Shown here in pieces: positions 12,231 through 23,935 of a stretch of DNA of 64,000 nucleotides (positions within the stretch are counted from its first letter, which is position 1; every line of letters starts with the position of its first letter). Position numbers and translations under genes: made by a program. The stretch is taken from the NCBI RefSeq assembly GCF_036884655.1, contig NC_088331.1:14275001-14339000 (forward strand). Reading direction: 5' to 3'. Under the pieces are notes generated by a model. It worked only from the letters and a program-made list of their open reading frames with translations. It did not search any database and had not been told where the DNA came from. This stretch comes from Musa acuminata AAA Group. Its lineage: Eukaryota > Streptophyta > Magnoliopsida > Zingiberales > Musaceae.

Positions 12231-14560
12231 ATGAGGTAACCAAAATCCCTTTACTTTATTTTGAAATTACTAGATGCATTTCATATGTTGTTTTTAAATT
12301 AGTATATAAAATACAAAAAAATAAATAAATAAATAAAAGGGGATCATGCTTTCTTTTGAAAATGATAATGACAATTGCATGTTTTATGAAAATATAACAA
12401 AATGTTAGATTTAAATCTAATGATTAATCCTATGTATGTTTTTAAGAAAAAATAACGTGTGTCCTAATGATTTCCATATTGCTTTTCGATTTTGATTAAA
12501 AACGATTTATGTTTAATGAACTTATGCTTGATAAAATAATATAATGATGATTTGAAGTCACGCTTAATGAGTTTATATTTCGAAATTATGCATGATGATT
12601 TTTGTGATTTATGGCTTATTGATCTTTGTCATAATGAAAGTTACTTTTTTGGTTTTAAACGATGATGCTTGTTTTTGTTTGATATAAATAACAAAGACAT
12701 GCTTGTATGAAATAAATCACATAAATTGAAACAATTATAAAGAGTAAAGCATTTTTCTTGAAATTTTTTTTCTCTATCTTATCGATTTTTCACTAAGAAA
12801 TTAATGAAGTTATTTATGTCATTTTGAATCTCTTAAAAGTAATTTTGATAATTTGACGATTTGAATTTGAATGAGTTTTATCTAAATCATGATCTTGATT
12901 TCTTGGAATTACTTGAGATTTTTTTTAATCAAGATCTCTTCTTTTTACTCTTACGATTTTTCTTGGTATTTTATTTAAAGAGGAGATTTACTATATGAAT
13001 TATGAGAATTATGATACATGAATCGAGATCCTTTATGTGTTCTCCCATGACTCTATTTGCTATAAGAAAATTTTTATCTATATCATGATCGATCTTGAAT
13101 TCTTGGAATCAAAACTTAATATTTTCTTTATATGAATCAAGACTTTTCATTATTCTCCTATGATTTTACTTGCTATATATTTAAGAGGAGCTTTTCTATA
13201 TAAATCATGAGATTTCTTATGCATGAATCGAGATCATTGATTATTTGTTTTTCTACAATTCTTTTGTTGTTTACTAAAGAGAATATCTTTTTCGGAATTC
13301 ATGACTTAAAATTTCTATTGAAGATCTTTTACTATTTGATCTCCTAAGATTTTCTTTTGATTATTTAAGAGGAGATTTGTCAAAATGAATCATGTCTTTT
13401 GGTATTCACATGATCTCATCTTTCATGATATGATTTTTTATCCTTAATGTGATGATATGAAATTATGCAATACTCATGATATTATGTTGATTCATACAAA
13501 TGAGAAGTTAAGATCATGCATTGTAGGATATAATGTAATTTGAAATTTTGATACCATCATGATTTGGATTATTTATGATTTGGAATGATGCATACAATAC
13601 TATGATTTGTTGCTAAAATGATGTTTCATGAATGCTTGAGTATTATGTATGATATGCCATAGTGATGATTTATTTTTGGTATCATGCATGAAGTAAGAAT
13701 GAAATGTAAGGTTATAAGGTTTTGAAATTGTGTATGTTTTAATTTGAAACTATAATCATGCACAAACATATTGAAATAAGATTGATATTTTACCTTTGTC
13801 ATGATTTGAAAATTATTGTAAAGGGAAAAAGAATTACAAAATTGTATTCTTCCCTTCTTTTTGACAATGACAAATTGGGAGATAAAATTTGCTATCTTGC
13901 ACAATTTAAGAAGCAAATAACGCTAGCTTGCACATCGTAAAGAGAGGCAAAACTTGCTAGCTTGCTCATCTCAAAAGATGCAAAAATTTTCCCAACCTTC
14001 ATATATGTATAAAATTTGCTAGTTTGCATGTTTCAAAATTATGTAAAACTTATTAAATTTGCTAGCTTGCAAATTGCATGAAAAAAGAACTTGCTATCTT
14101 GAACATCACCAAAAATTGCTAGCTTACCTATCTTAAGAAGCAAAAATGCAAACTTGCAAAATTTGTAATCATGCACATCTTTAAAATTAAATGATGATTT
14201 GGTGATTATGTATGTTGTAAAGTGATGAAAAGATTTGCTAGCTTACATGTTGTAAAGTGATGAAAAAATTTGCTAGCTTATATGTTGTAAAACTTGCATA
14301 TCTCAAACATTTAATAGTTGCACTTCTCCTTTTTGTCGATGACAAAGGGGGAGAAGTTCTGATGACAATCATGCATGGAATGACATATTATAATTTTGAT
14401 TATGTATGATTTTATGATGACAAGTTGCTTGGATTCATGATTAAATTTGTGTTGCATTGAATTCAATTTGAATTCAAGGTTTCTATCAATATGACATATT
14501 GATAGGGGGAGTTAAGGTTAACTCCATCATCAATTGGTTGTCATCATAAAAAAGGAGAAT
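12231..14560. other. AT-rich non-coding interior of the Sirevirus-like remnant
   Basis: No coding exons are seen. The sequence is rich in diverged repeats of the type GAATCATGAGATTTCTTATG between about 12.9 and 13.4 kb, and in a TTGCTAGCTTGCA motif between about 13.88 and 14.29 kb. It ends in the polypurine tract next to the 3' LTR. Confidence 0.7.
13880..14290. repeat. Degenerate TTGCTAGCTTGCA repeat cluster
   Basis: About ten variants of TTGCTAGCTTGCA (or TTGCTAGCTTACA) recur at irregular 30-60 bp spacing just upstream of the polypurine tract. The core GCTAGC is palindromic. The irregular spacing and the varied intervening sequence rule out a CRISPR array. Confidence 0.7.
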
Positions 14561-16091
14561 TGTTGAATCTCAGATTTTGATGATGAAACCAATTGATAGT
14601 GTTTATGATTTGATCTGTATTTTGAGTGACGCAAGAAGCTTCGATCAGAGAGAGACAATTAAAGCAGGAAGAATCATGTTGGGCCGGAGTAGAACATGTC
14701 AGAAGATTGGACGTCGAGCCGGAGGATCGGTCGACGTATCGGCAGAAGGCTTCGGGCCATGAGTTCGGGCATCGGGCCAATAAGAGCGAAAATTGCGCCA
14801 AGGATATCGGAGTTGCGGAGGTTAACTAGTTGATTGGACAATATGCCGTAAGAGAGGACGATGCGCCGAAGATTCAGACAAAGCGCCAATGAACCAATGA
14901 CATGCCGGACAACATTTGATTTGCTTTATAATAATTGTCTAGATCAAAGTAGGTTTTAAGTGTGCAGGATTAACTACGAGGATTAATTACGATAGTGATC
15001 AAAGCATGAAGCAAAATGAAGTCTCGAAGTCAAGAACGAGATTTCGTAGGGAGTTCGAGAGTAAGTCGGAAGTCCGGACGTTCATCGGGAGTTCTACCAG
15101 AATTGACCGAGAAGTCCAGGAGCTTGCCAAAGAAGCTTGTTGGAACTCGCCAAGAAGATCGTCGGGAAGTCCAGGAGCTTACCGGGAGTCCGCTGGAACA
15201 TTGCCGAGAGATTATCGAAAGTTCGCTAGAAGATCGTCGAAAGCTCGTCGGAAGAAACCTAGACTTACCAGACTTATTTAGCTTAGTGTATGCCTTAAAA
15301 TTCGTAATTAGCACATAATTGGGTTGGAATTGGGCCAACTCAATTAGGGGCCAATTGGGCCCAAGTTTGGGTTGTATTGGGCCAAGTGAAAAGAACCAAA
15401 CAGTGACCAAACAGGTGGAACCGTCGTGGCACAGTCTCCGAGACTATGTCAGGCAGTGGTATCGCCAGACTCGGCGGTGGTACCGTCTAGTGTCAGTGCT
15501 GTAGGTGGTGGTACCGCCAGGACCCGAGAAACCCAGGATGAGACCTTTTTAGGATCCAAGTTTGAATCCACTCGAGGCCTATAAATATCCCTCTTATCCT
15601 TAGTTAACATACACAAGCACAAAGAGTTTAAAAGTGGGAAAACGTTGTAACAATTACTTGAGAGATTCCTCCTCTAGTTCTAAGTTTAGAATTCTGTTTA
15701 GGGAGGAGTGAGTGCTTGTAAAAGGTTGTCTTCTAAACCTGTGAAAAGGAGAAGAGGGGTGTAAAAGGGTAGTTGATCTTCACCCGTTGAAAGAAGATCG
15801 ATAGTGGATACCGGTGGCCTCGACAGAAGAGGAATTGGGAGTGGATGTAGGTCACGACGACCGAACCACTATAAATTCTTGTTTGCATTTCTACTTTGCT
15901 ATTTACATTTATTACAAACTGCCATACTTTCTCATTACTTTAGTTGCACACTCTTACGAACGTGTTTCAAGTTAACATCTTTCCGAAATCGGTTTTAATC
16001 GAACGAAAGAATTTTTGAACCGACGTAATTTTATCCACTGCATTAATTCAACCCCCCCCCCCCCCCTCTAAGTGCCGACTCGATCCTAACA
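14561..16091 (+). repeat. 3' LTR of the Sirevirus-like remnant
   Basis: Starts TGTTGAATCTC and ends GATCCTAACA, as do the LTRs of the element at 34617-44687. It contains palindromic GGCGGTGGTACCG-type motifs (about 15430-15515), a TATAAATA box at 15580-15587 and a run of 15 C shortly before the end. A 5-base stretch ACATG follows, then the right direct-repeat copy. Confidence 0.88.
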
Positions 16092-16095
16092 ACAT

Positions 16096-16862
16096 GTTCA
16101 AATGGTCTCATAAAACAAAGACTAAGAAGTATGTGCTCATATTCGAGTACTAGAGAATATAACCAGTAAGATGTTTAAGTCCAAATTTGAAAGGAAAATT
16201 CTTGATTTGAACTATGTCATGTTGAAGTCCATTATCACCTGTTTTCAAATTTGTCTCCTTTGCCTATGTTTACCTGAAGCGACCATACATGCAAGTGAAG
16301 CTTTATTGTCGAGGCTTTTTCATTTTTATTGAAGTCTAGGCTTAGAGTGGAAGGAGAGTGTTTTGAAGAGGTCCATCAACTGTAAACTATAGAGATAAAT
16401 CACTTATTTTGATATTAGAAAGAAGCCCTTCTATAATATTTCTGTTGAGAGATTTTTTATCTATTACAGATCACTTTTCTTCAGTAATTCTGAAATTAAG
16501 CAACTGTTTAAAGGGTCAATTTATTTAGTGACTGAAGTCAACCTTCTAGTTGCATATTGAGTATCTTGTCCTTGTTTGTTGCTGATGCTTATGTGCCATG
16601 GATTTTTCTGTGGTACCACTCACTATATGTTAGAGGTTGGCTTGAGGATGACCTAGCTATACATTGGCATGAGTAAGTTCAGCATTAAAATTTTTTTATA
16701 TATGGATTGTGTTGAATTTTAGAGCAAGTCCATCATAGTAAATTTACATAAAAGATCATATCCTTTTCTTTGTTCTTATCTACACCTGTCAATACTTCTT
16801 CATTGTGTGGGCTGACAGACTTTGGTGCCTAGGTCAGTAGTTGGTGCTTCACTCTCTTGTTT
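16096..16862 (+). repeat. Right copy of 0.76-kb direct repeat
   Basis: Partner of 10589-11343. It begins five bases after the LTR end, where a target duplication would lie, and ends before TTAAGAAACAAAATCTGC. About 12 extra bases (AAACTATAGAGA region near 16385) distinguish it. This is probably the native intron sequence next to the original insertion point. Confidence 0.88.
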
Positions 16863-19343
16863 AAGAAACAAAATCTGCAGGCCATTCATCAATTGGATAT
16901 GACAAGGTAGACTCAGTTTTCAAGCTACAAATAGCATATCTGCTAGGTAGTTGGAAGTAATGGTAGCTCGACTTGAGTACTAGCAGATTTAGTATACTCT
17001 CATTGAAATAAGCATAAAATGTTTACACTGTCTGTATAATATTATATCAAATTGTATACCATCTGTATAACTTTACATCTCAGCTGGCAATAAACCAGCA
17101 TGCAACAGTCAAATGTTTGTGCAATAAAATTTAAGCTTGGATCATGTTAATACATGATGTGACTATTTTGTCTGACGCTGGCTGATACGAACAAAGCAAG
17201 GTGCATGCCTGCATCCTTGTTCTTGCTTCCTATTGCATGATTGGCCCTATGCTAGTTTCTAATGCTCTTGCTACCAGTTTTAACTCAAATCTTATGTTGG
17301 CTGAAGAATGAGTTAATCCTTTTCATTATCATTGTTGTATACAGAATTTGCTTCTTTCTCTGTGGTTGGTCAGCTTTTCCACATTCCTTGCTACTGCTTG
17401 CTGATTTTGTTTGTTTATTTAGAAGTAAGAAAGATCTAAGGTTCAGGCAGATGTCTGGTCCAGCTCTAGTAATTTTAATTATTATTCTTTCTACTAGCTG
17501 GGTATAAACATTTTCTTTTAATCCTAGACAAAGTGCATTTTCATTGCATTAATGTATTTTTCATCCTTCTCTTGATTGATGGAGCTCTATTGTATAGTAA
17601 TGCACATATCAATATCTCAGACCCTCAGTGGGACAGCCTATCATATGAAACACGAATACAGTGCTCCAATGTATCTCATCATACTGGAAAAGAATAAAAT
17701 ATACTTATATCTTCCAAAGTTTCTCCATGGATCTGCATCATCAGAAGCCAATACTTAGCCTGATATGCAAAAATTTGTGTTACATAAAGATATTCATATG
17801 TGAGTAGACCACAGAAACGAGTTTCTCTGAGCTGCTACTGTGAAATACCAAGCTCATTATTCTGCCATTCAATGATAACACTTGTTTCCTTAAATTTCCT
17901 TGTAATTGTGCTTGTAATTTCCACAGTAACTATGCTTCCTAACATGTTTCTACCTCTTGTACACCATTAATGGTGTGGAATTATGGTTGGAAACTTTTCC
18001 TAAGTTACCTAATCACTAGCATTGTTTGCTTTGCTTTTGCATGTCCATGTTGACAGCTTGTTGAGCAAATGCCATGTCACATGTTCATATCGTTGTTCAG
18101 GAGTTTGCACGAATCAGTGCCTTGGGTCAGTACCCTATTAGCATGGAATGTTTTGATATGTATAGCTCGACGTGACTGGTAGACAACCCATCATGGGCAA
18201 GTCATACTTCCATCTGTATTATGGATATATGTTATTGATAAATCGTTCAAAAATTATCACAAAACCAAGCATGCCTAATTTTTTTCAGTTATTTATAAAT
18301 TTTTGTAGTTTTGGTCTGAGATCCTTATCAGCATACCAACACATGATATGCTTGCATACCAGTTGGCATAAACCAAAGAGAAAGAGGGACTGATGATGAT
18401 GATGATGATAATGTAATTGCTGAACAATTAGAACTTTATATTTCTGAACAAATTGTATGGCATGCATGTGATTGCTGCTACTTGGTTCACTCATTATCAT
18501 TTTCCTTATGCAAATTAATCCAAGGACATTGATATAATGTTTGTAGTCTTGGTCTGGGATCTGTATCAGTATACTAACACATGATATGTCTGCATACCAG
18601 TTGGTCTAAACCAAAGAGAGAGAGAAGAGGGGATGAGGAGTAGGAAAAGAGGTGCAGAAGCAAGATGAGGACAAGAGGGAAGGAGAGAGGGACAATGAGG
18701 AGTAAAGGACTGTTGACAGTCAACAGATGCCTAGAGTAAACATAAAAAATAAAAATAAAAAAACTAATATTGCACTGTATTGGGCGAAATTCTCATTCCA
18801 GGACATATAAATCCCATTCAATGCATACTAGTCCAACTGGCTTTTAAACCTTGGTCTAGATGCATTGTATTAATATGCTACTCAGCATGGGTGACCCGCA
18901 GTTGTGGGTCGTTGGACACATGCGCACATTTTATTTTATTTTTATTTTGTCCATATTTCTCTTGATATTCTTTCAAGGCCAGCTGCATGTTGCTTTTTCA
19001 ATTAGTGAAACTGAATTGGAGCCCATCATACCATTCTAGTATTCTCATGTTACCAGAGTACAAGAAATTTTCATGCTTTATGGATTATTTAGAAGCAATA
19101 AATAAATCACAGTGTAATACTAGCAAAAACATAGATTGTTATCGAGTAGTTTCATGAACCGGTATATTCAATTATCCATAGGGACAGTTCTTGCTCCAAA
19201 TTTATGTATCTGAGAGAATGGAAGATAATGCGTCAGCATCTATATTTATGTTTTGAGTTTAAAGTTGTTTCTGTCATATGAGACTGGCCAGGATGAAACT
19301 TATTCTTTTAATGTTTAACTGGCCATTTGACTTTTCAATGCAG
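16863..19343. other. Rest of the ARF intron, no gene seen
   Basis: Anonymous intronic sequence. It includes a diverged direct repeat of about 80 bp (18305-18385 and 18543-18625, both containing ACACATGATATG and GCATACCAGTTGG) and a short GAT microsatellite near 18390. Short ORFs here resemble no known protein. Confidence 0.6.
18305..18625. repeat. Diverged 80-bp direct repeat pair
   Basis: Copy one, about 18305-18385, and copy two, about 18543-18625, share TTTTGGTCTGAGATC/CTTGGTCTGGGATC, AACACATGATATG and GCATACCAGTTGG, each followed by a purine-rich AAACCAAAGAGA tract. No function is apparent. Confidence 0.65.
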
Positions 19344-19541
19344 GTCATTCGTGAATAACGTCTGGTACATCAAAATACTTTCAGCTGAGGATATGCTGAA
19401 AATGGGAAAACAGGGAGTTGAATCTTTATGTTAATCCCTCTAGAAATTCAGGGAACAAGTGAGGGTATGTTCTGTAGAAAAGTTCTATTTCATGTTGTTT
19501 GTGAATTCAGGTCATTTGTGAAATTTGGCTTTTCAATGCAG

Positions 19542-19632
19542 GTCATTTGTGGATAACGTCTAGCATATCAAGATACTTTCAACTGAGGAGGTGCTGAAAA
19601 TTGGAAAACAGGGAATTGAATCTTTCTATTAA
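19542..19632 (+). pseudogene. Second tandem copy of the ARF PB1-end exon
   Basis: Starts 198 bp after the first copy at 19344 and includes the same upstream TTTTCAATGCAG acceptor sequence. It encodes SFVDNV, then a TAG where the first copy has the Trp codon TGG, then HIKILSTEEVLKIGKQGIE, ending at the same relative TAA (19630-19632). A third short fragment (AGGTCATTTGTGAA near 19510) lies between the copies. Since both copies share the terminal TAA, that lesion probably predates the duplication. Confidence 0.88.
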
Positions 19633-20255
19633 TCCCTCTTGAAATTCAAGGAACAAGCAAGGTTATGTTCTATAGATGAATTATATTTCATGTTAAATAA
19701 AAGAAATTACTAAAGCTCTCTTTCTGCTTTAAATTGTTCTTGTGTGGTGTCATTGTTAGTTGTACTACCTATGGAAATAGCCTTGAGAATATAGGAATGT
19801 TCCAAGTGTCTTCATACTAGTAAATTTTTTGTGTGTCTCAGTTGGTCTAGATAGGCAAATCAATGGGTTTTGGCATCTTGCAAGGTGTTATGGTTTCAAG
19901 ATTGCTATATGATAGGAGTCCACTACATGAGCTTCATGTCCAAAACCCGCTGATTCAGGAAATTACATGGGATTATTTTGGTGTATACAATTAAGAATTT
20001 ATTTAACAAAAATGTTAATTATGCAAATATTATCAAAGCTAAGAGGTTCTTCTTCGGAGATGATCTCATATACATGATTGTCAACCCTTGTTCCTAATCT
20101 TATGGGGGTTTGCTGCATGGTCCCTTTTTCCTTTAATTTAGCTTTGTGAAGTGACATTCTATATGATGATCCAAATAAATCTTGGCCATCTTATAGGTGT
20201 CTTTTTTGCAAGGATTGAAATATCATACCGTATCGGAGTTTCGAGATTCGCTCAG

Positions 20256-20309
<54 letters not shown>

Positions 20310-21249
20310 CCACTCGGTAGCGAGCGGTCCGTGTACTGATCTACTGGCGGACTGGTACGAGTAGTATTATTTGAAATTGAAGACCTTGCTTCTTTAGTTC
20401 TCTCCCTATATTGTACCTCTAATATGAAACAGATTCATATACTCATTTTAAAATCTATGCTTGAGGATTTGTATGTAGAATATCCTAATAAAGCTAGATA
20501 CAAATGTGCAATAGATGTTTATATCAAAGATGGTGCTACTAGTTTGCCATTTCTTTTGCTTTTGGATTCCATCCTTATTCTGAATTATTTGTGTTCAGTT
20601 GCATGAATTCCTTCACTTGTTTAGTTTTGCAAAGGAAGCATTCATTGAGATACTAAAATCCTGTCTCTTTTACTCCTAGTTAGAATAATTTCATATTCCA
20701 TTGGCTCACTTTTGGCCATGTGTTAACCATGTTAGAGAATTTCATTTTGGCCTTCACCAGTGATTACTTCAATTACAAATATTTTATATAAGACCTTTCT
20801 TATAGTGCTAGTCATCCATGACATCCTCAACTAGTCTCTAGATAATGTTGTCCTCTATGGTCATTATCTTGTTTTTCGAGGTAACATCAATAAACACCTG
20901 TTTTCCTGTGCTAGTTGTTGAAAGGTAATGATCACTCCACTTTCCGCTCGACATTCAAAATCTATGATAGACAAAAGATAGATGAATGAGATTTTTTATC
21001 ATAGCGAAGAAGCCGAGACCTAAGATAAAGTCTCTTCACCTTAGATGAATGAGATTATGTGGTAATGCGATGCTCACTCATAAGAAGACTAGGCTAGGCT
21101 CGAATAGCAGGGAAGAAAAGCTCTTTGGACTAGCAAAAGCAGATGCCTTGCTTACTTTGAATCGAATTATTCTATGAAAAGAGGGGATGCTCCCTCGTTC
21201 ACATCTTTGTGACAGTTAGTGGCTACCTTTTTAAGTTAAAAAAAAAACA
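19633..21249. other. Intergenic region downstream of the ARF pseudogene
   Basis: I see no coding gene and no further ARF exon. It contains a degenerate MITE copy with a microsatellite at 20209-20370. The remaining ORFs are short and unrecognised. Confidence 0.55.
20209..20370. mobile_element. Degenerate GTACCG-family MITE copy with TA/TG microsatellite
   Basis: Begins CAAGGATTGAAATATCATACC and continues CGGAGTTTCGAGATTCGCTC, matching the start and the GTTTCGATCTGGGCTC block of the copy at 6935. The middle is replaced by an alternating TA, TG, TA microsatellite (about 20256-20310). The right part retains GAGCGGTCCG and GGACTGGTACGAG pieces. No target duplication can be recognised. Confidence 0.6.
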
Positions 21250-22080
21250 TCTTCAGTACATTTTAATAGCCTTCTCTAGTGTTAAAATTGATATTAGGCT
21301 CTTGAGATTTGCTTCAGTAATTGACTTTATTTTTTTGGTTTTATCTATAGTCTCATAAATATATTTAATTGTTGATTTTTGTTGTAAATATAATCCGTAG
21401 GCTATATCCATAGCTTTTCTCGTTATCTGCAAGTTGTAAACTTGAACAAGAGTACCCATCACTTTTAATGCATATATCATATGATTCCAAAAGGATGATA
21501 CCAAGATAATATAATTGACTCTTGTCTTTGGCATCTTTGTCCTTTTGTTTTTTACATCTTTTGTCCATTTATTTAGCATATCTCTTCGAGGTAAATATAT
21601 TTGTAAGGATGTGCTTTTGTCTTTGTATAATTTATATACTTAATAATGTTAGAAATGAAGTAGCAAATCACGTGATATCAATTGATTCTTTGATCATGTT
21701 CAAGGTCTCAATATGATTATATATAAATCGAACAACAAAAGTTGCATGGGTCTTCTTGATTTCTACATTCTTTCCAATATCCTTTGACATTAGATCAAAT
21801 ACAATGTGTCACTTGTGAAGTCCAACATAAGTGTGGGTTTTTTTGGCTCGGAGTAATTTATCTAAAAAAGAGAAAAATAAAATTATTAAGACAGTTGCTT
21901 CCATTTAACTAAAAATTTAGAACATTCAAAGGAAAAGTCTTATGGACTAAAACATAATTGCTTATAACTTGAACAACATTTTGTTCCATAATTTCAAGCA
22001 ACTCAAATGTTTTTCACAAACATGATTCCTAAAAGATAGTTGACCATAAAATTGATTATACTCCTTTGTCCGCTATCATA
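21250..22080 (-). pseudogene. Relic hAT transposase fragment
   Basis: Read on the minus strand, broken frames give segments like those in plant hAT transposases. RFIYNHIETLNMIKES and ATSFLTLLSI are followed by SSFWNHMIYALKVMGTLVQV and then KSTIKYIYETIDKTKK. This is the order of the central DUF659-type region. Several stops and frame changes interrupt it, and neither the zinc-finger N-terminus nor the dimerisation C-terminus is visible. The longest open piece is 21253-21579. It cannot be active. A family relation to the MITEs in this window is possible but untested. Confidence 0.6.
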
Positions 22081-23380
22081 GGGTACAAACATATGATAAT
22101 ATAGCAACCATATTTTGCTCATGCATCCTCGTGACTCTCATTTGTGTAATCCAACTCTCTTTTCAGCAATGAAACTCTTATCTTGGAGGTTTAATTAAGG
22201 ACTATATCTTCATGATAACTTATCTCCTACAAATATCCGAATTCAAGCTTCATAACTGAATAAAACCATTTTGTATAACTTATCTCCTACAAATAGTAGT
22301 GATGCTGCTGTTAATCTGGAATCTCACTCTCGGATTTTAGACTGGAGGTTGAATCGAAACTCTTGGTAGGCTCAGTAGTGGGGTCAGTGATGACTTTTCA
22401 GCTCAATCAGATCAAGAAAAACTTTTGGAAACCTTTTGTTGACACATAGAGTGCTAGTATAATAAGATCGACCAAGGAAAATTAATGTTAATTTACCTTG
22501 TTCGTGCTTGATCGTAATGCTTCTGGTTGATATCCTTGCAGGTTTCCCTCTTTTCGGCTCTCAACTGGTGCTCCTTATAGACACTCCTAGCATGATTTTG
22601 TTGTTATCAGATTCAGTATGATCTGCGAGATGACCGATAATATGCAATTTGATGGTATTTGGTCTCTTCCACCAGATATAAACTGGATATTTTGCTGCTA
22701 ATCTAAATTAACTATGATTGTAACTATACTTCAGAGTACATCGAGATGCTTGAACAAGTATTATTTTGGCCTGTTTCCTGTGCGACTACTTGTTATGAAT
22801 AGCAACTTTTGTCCAGCTAGTTCAAACTTGTCTGGGATAATATCCTTTTCTCCTCGTTTGAGGTTCTCATCTTATATCTTCTGTTTGATTTGGTGGTGAC
22901 ATGTCAATTGAACTATCCTGATGGTGAAGCTATCGAGTACTCGCCTATGCTGTGTTGATGCTTACTAGGATCCTAAAGATTCCCTGGTAATATTGTGATC
23001 GAGCTGAACCAAACTATGGCATCGCCCACCAAGCCGACATTTGACGTTGCTCTTTATCTTAGATGCCAACTGTTTTTGGGTACATCTATTTTTGTTTTGA
23101 GTTCTTTGCATTCAAAGAATAAATATCGATCTATTTTTTTCTATTATAGTAGTTGTGTTATGCAAAGAGATAAGGCTGCTAAAATGCAACCTATTTATAG
23201 GCCGATTGGGTTTCAAGTTTTACCTACTTGATTAGGTATTTGTACTACATTTAATCGGTAATTAACGTAAAATCAATAACCTCTTACATTATATATATAT
23301 ATGTATATATATATATATGTATATATATATATGTAATATCACATCATAATACTAATTAATCTATATGTATATTATGTGCA
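22081..23380. other. Intergenic region, no gene seen
   Basis: Contains a 21-bp direct repeat (ATAACTTATCTCCTACAAAT at about 22218 and 22278) and an ATATATGTATATAT microsatellite near 23290-23335. Short ORFs were examined and not recognised. Confidence 0.55.
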
Positions 23381-23896
23381 TGTGCAGCTGAGTCCTGAGG
23401 CAAGGAGAGAAGGAAACAGTCCCCACAGCAACACCAGGATCAATCGCCATCATCGTCTTCTTCTTTTGATCTAACTTTCTGAAGATGTGCTACAGGAGAG
23501 AAAGGACAGCAAGGGAAACAATTTCCTCTGAACCAGGAGACCCCATGATGGCGCTGTACGTGGAGGCGAAGGTGGATTCTGTTCAAAAGCCTTCCCCCTT
23601 TGCTCTCATTGAAAGGCGACGAAGGTGGCAGATAAAGGAGGCACCGTCATCATGATGGCGAGGAGAGCTGCCTTTTGCAGCCATGCATGCATTGGCTTCC
23701 TCCTCGGTGGGGTCTCCGGTGGCGCCCCCGCGCCAGCTGTGTGATCCATGCCCTCCTCCTCCCCCTTCTCCTCCTCCTCGTCTCCTGCTGGGCACCCTCC
23801 TTAGGTGGCTGCACCCCCTATGCTTCCCTCCACACGTGATCCTGCTCCCACACCACCTCCTTTTCTTCTCTCTATATTCCAAAATCCCCACCCCCC

Positions 23897-23935
<39 letters not shown>

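Larger units (their letters stand above)
11344..16091 (+). mobile_element. 5'-truncated Sirevirus-like Copia retrotransposon in the ARF intron
   Basis: Contains gag sequence (11344 to about 12230), a long AT-rich non-coding interior, polypurine tracts (GACAAAGGGGGAGAAG near 14341 and AAAAAAGGAGAA near 14549) and a full 3' LTR (14561-16091). The 5' LTR, primer-binding site and gag start are missing, replaced by the direct-repeat copy ending at 11343. No protease, integrase or reverse transcriptase is visible. The lineage call rests on gag similarity to the second copy at 36.2 kb and on the repeated GGGGGAGA polypurine motif known from Sireviruses. Confidence 0.85.
1804..19434 (+). pseudogene. 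Auxin response factor (ARF6/ARF8 class) pseudogene
   Basis: ARFs are nuclear B3-domain transcription factors that bind auxin response elements. Recognisable exons: 1804-1846 (MKLSTVGISQQAPE), 1935-2049, 2139-2237, 2319-2375, 2465-2620, 2718-2802 (B3 region, including [20 protein letters not shown]), 5082-5172, 5292-5459, 5525-5647, 5864-5939, 6892-7321 (interrupted), 7710-8573 (Gln-rich middle region, open throughout), 8640-8674, 8895-9085 (PB1 start) and 19344 onward (PB1 end, [11 protein letters not shown]). The splice signals look normal. Lesions: one base missing near 1976 (ELWHA, then frame loss at CAGPLV), stop 2202-2204, a MITE at 6935-7214 carrying in-frame stop 7135-7137, stop 8672-8674 where the family has Lys before VYKSG, and stop 19432-19434. 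The Gln-rich middle region and miR167 site place it in the activator ARF6/8 clade. A full-length product is not possible, although truncated transcripts are. Confidence 0.93.

Noticed and set aside
15006..15410. ORFs of 91-126 codons in both strands around 15.0-15.4 kb, and the matching ones at 34.7 and 43.2 kb
   Set aside because: They lie inside LTRs, overlap in several frames and recur only because the LTR sequence is shared.
10589..16862. The 0.76-kb direct repeats as LTRs of a separate retrotransposon
   Set aside because: They lack TG...CA ends and have no primer-binding site or polypurine tract next to them, and a true LTR of the Sirevirus-like element lies just inside the right copy.
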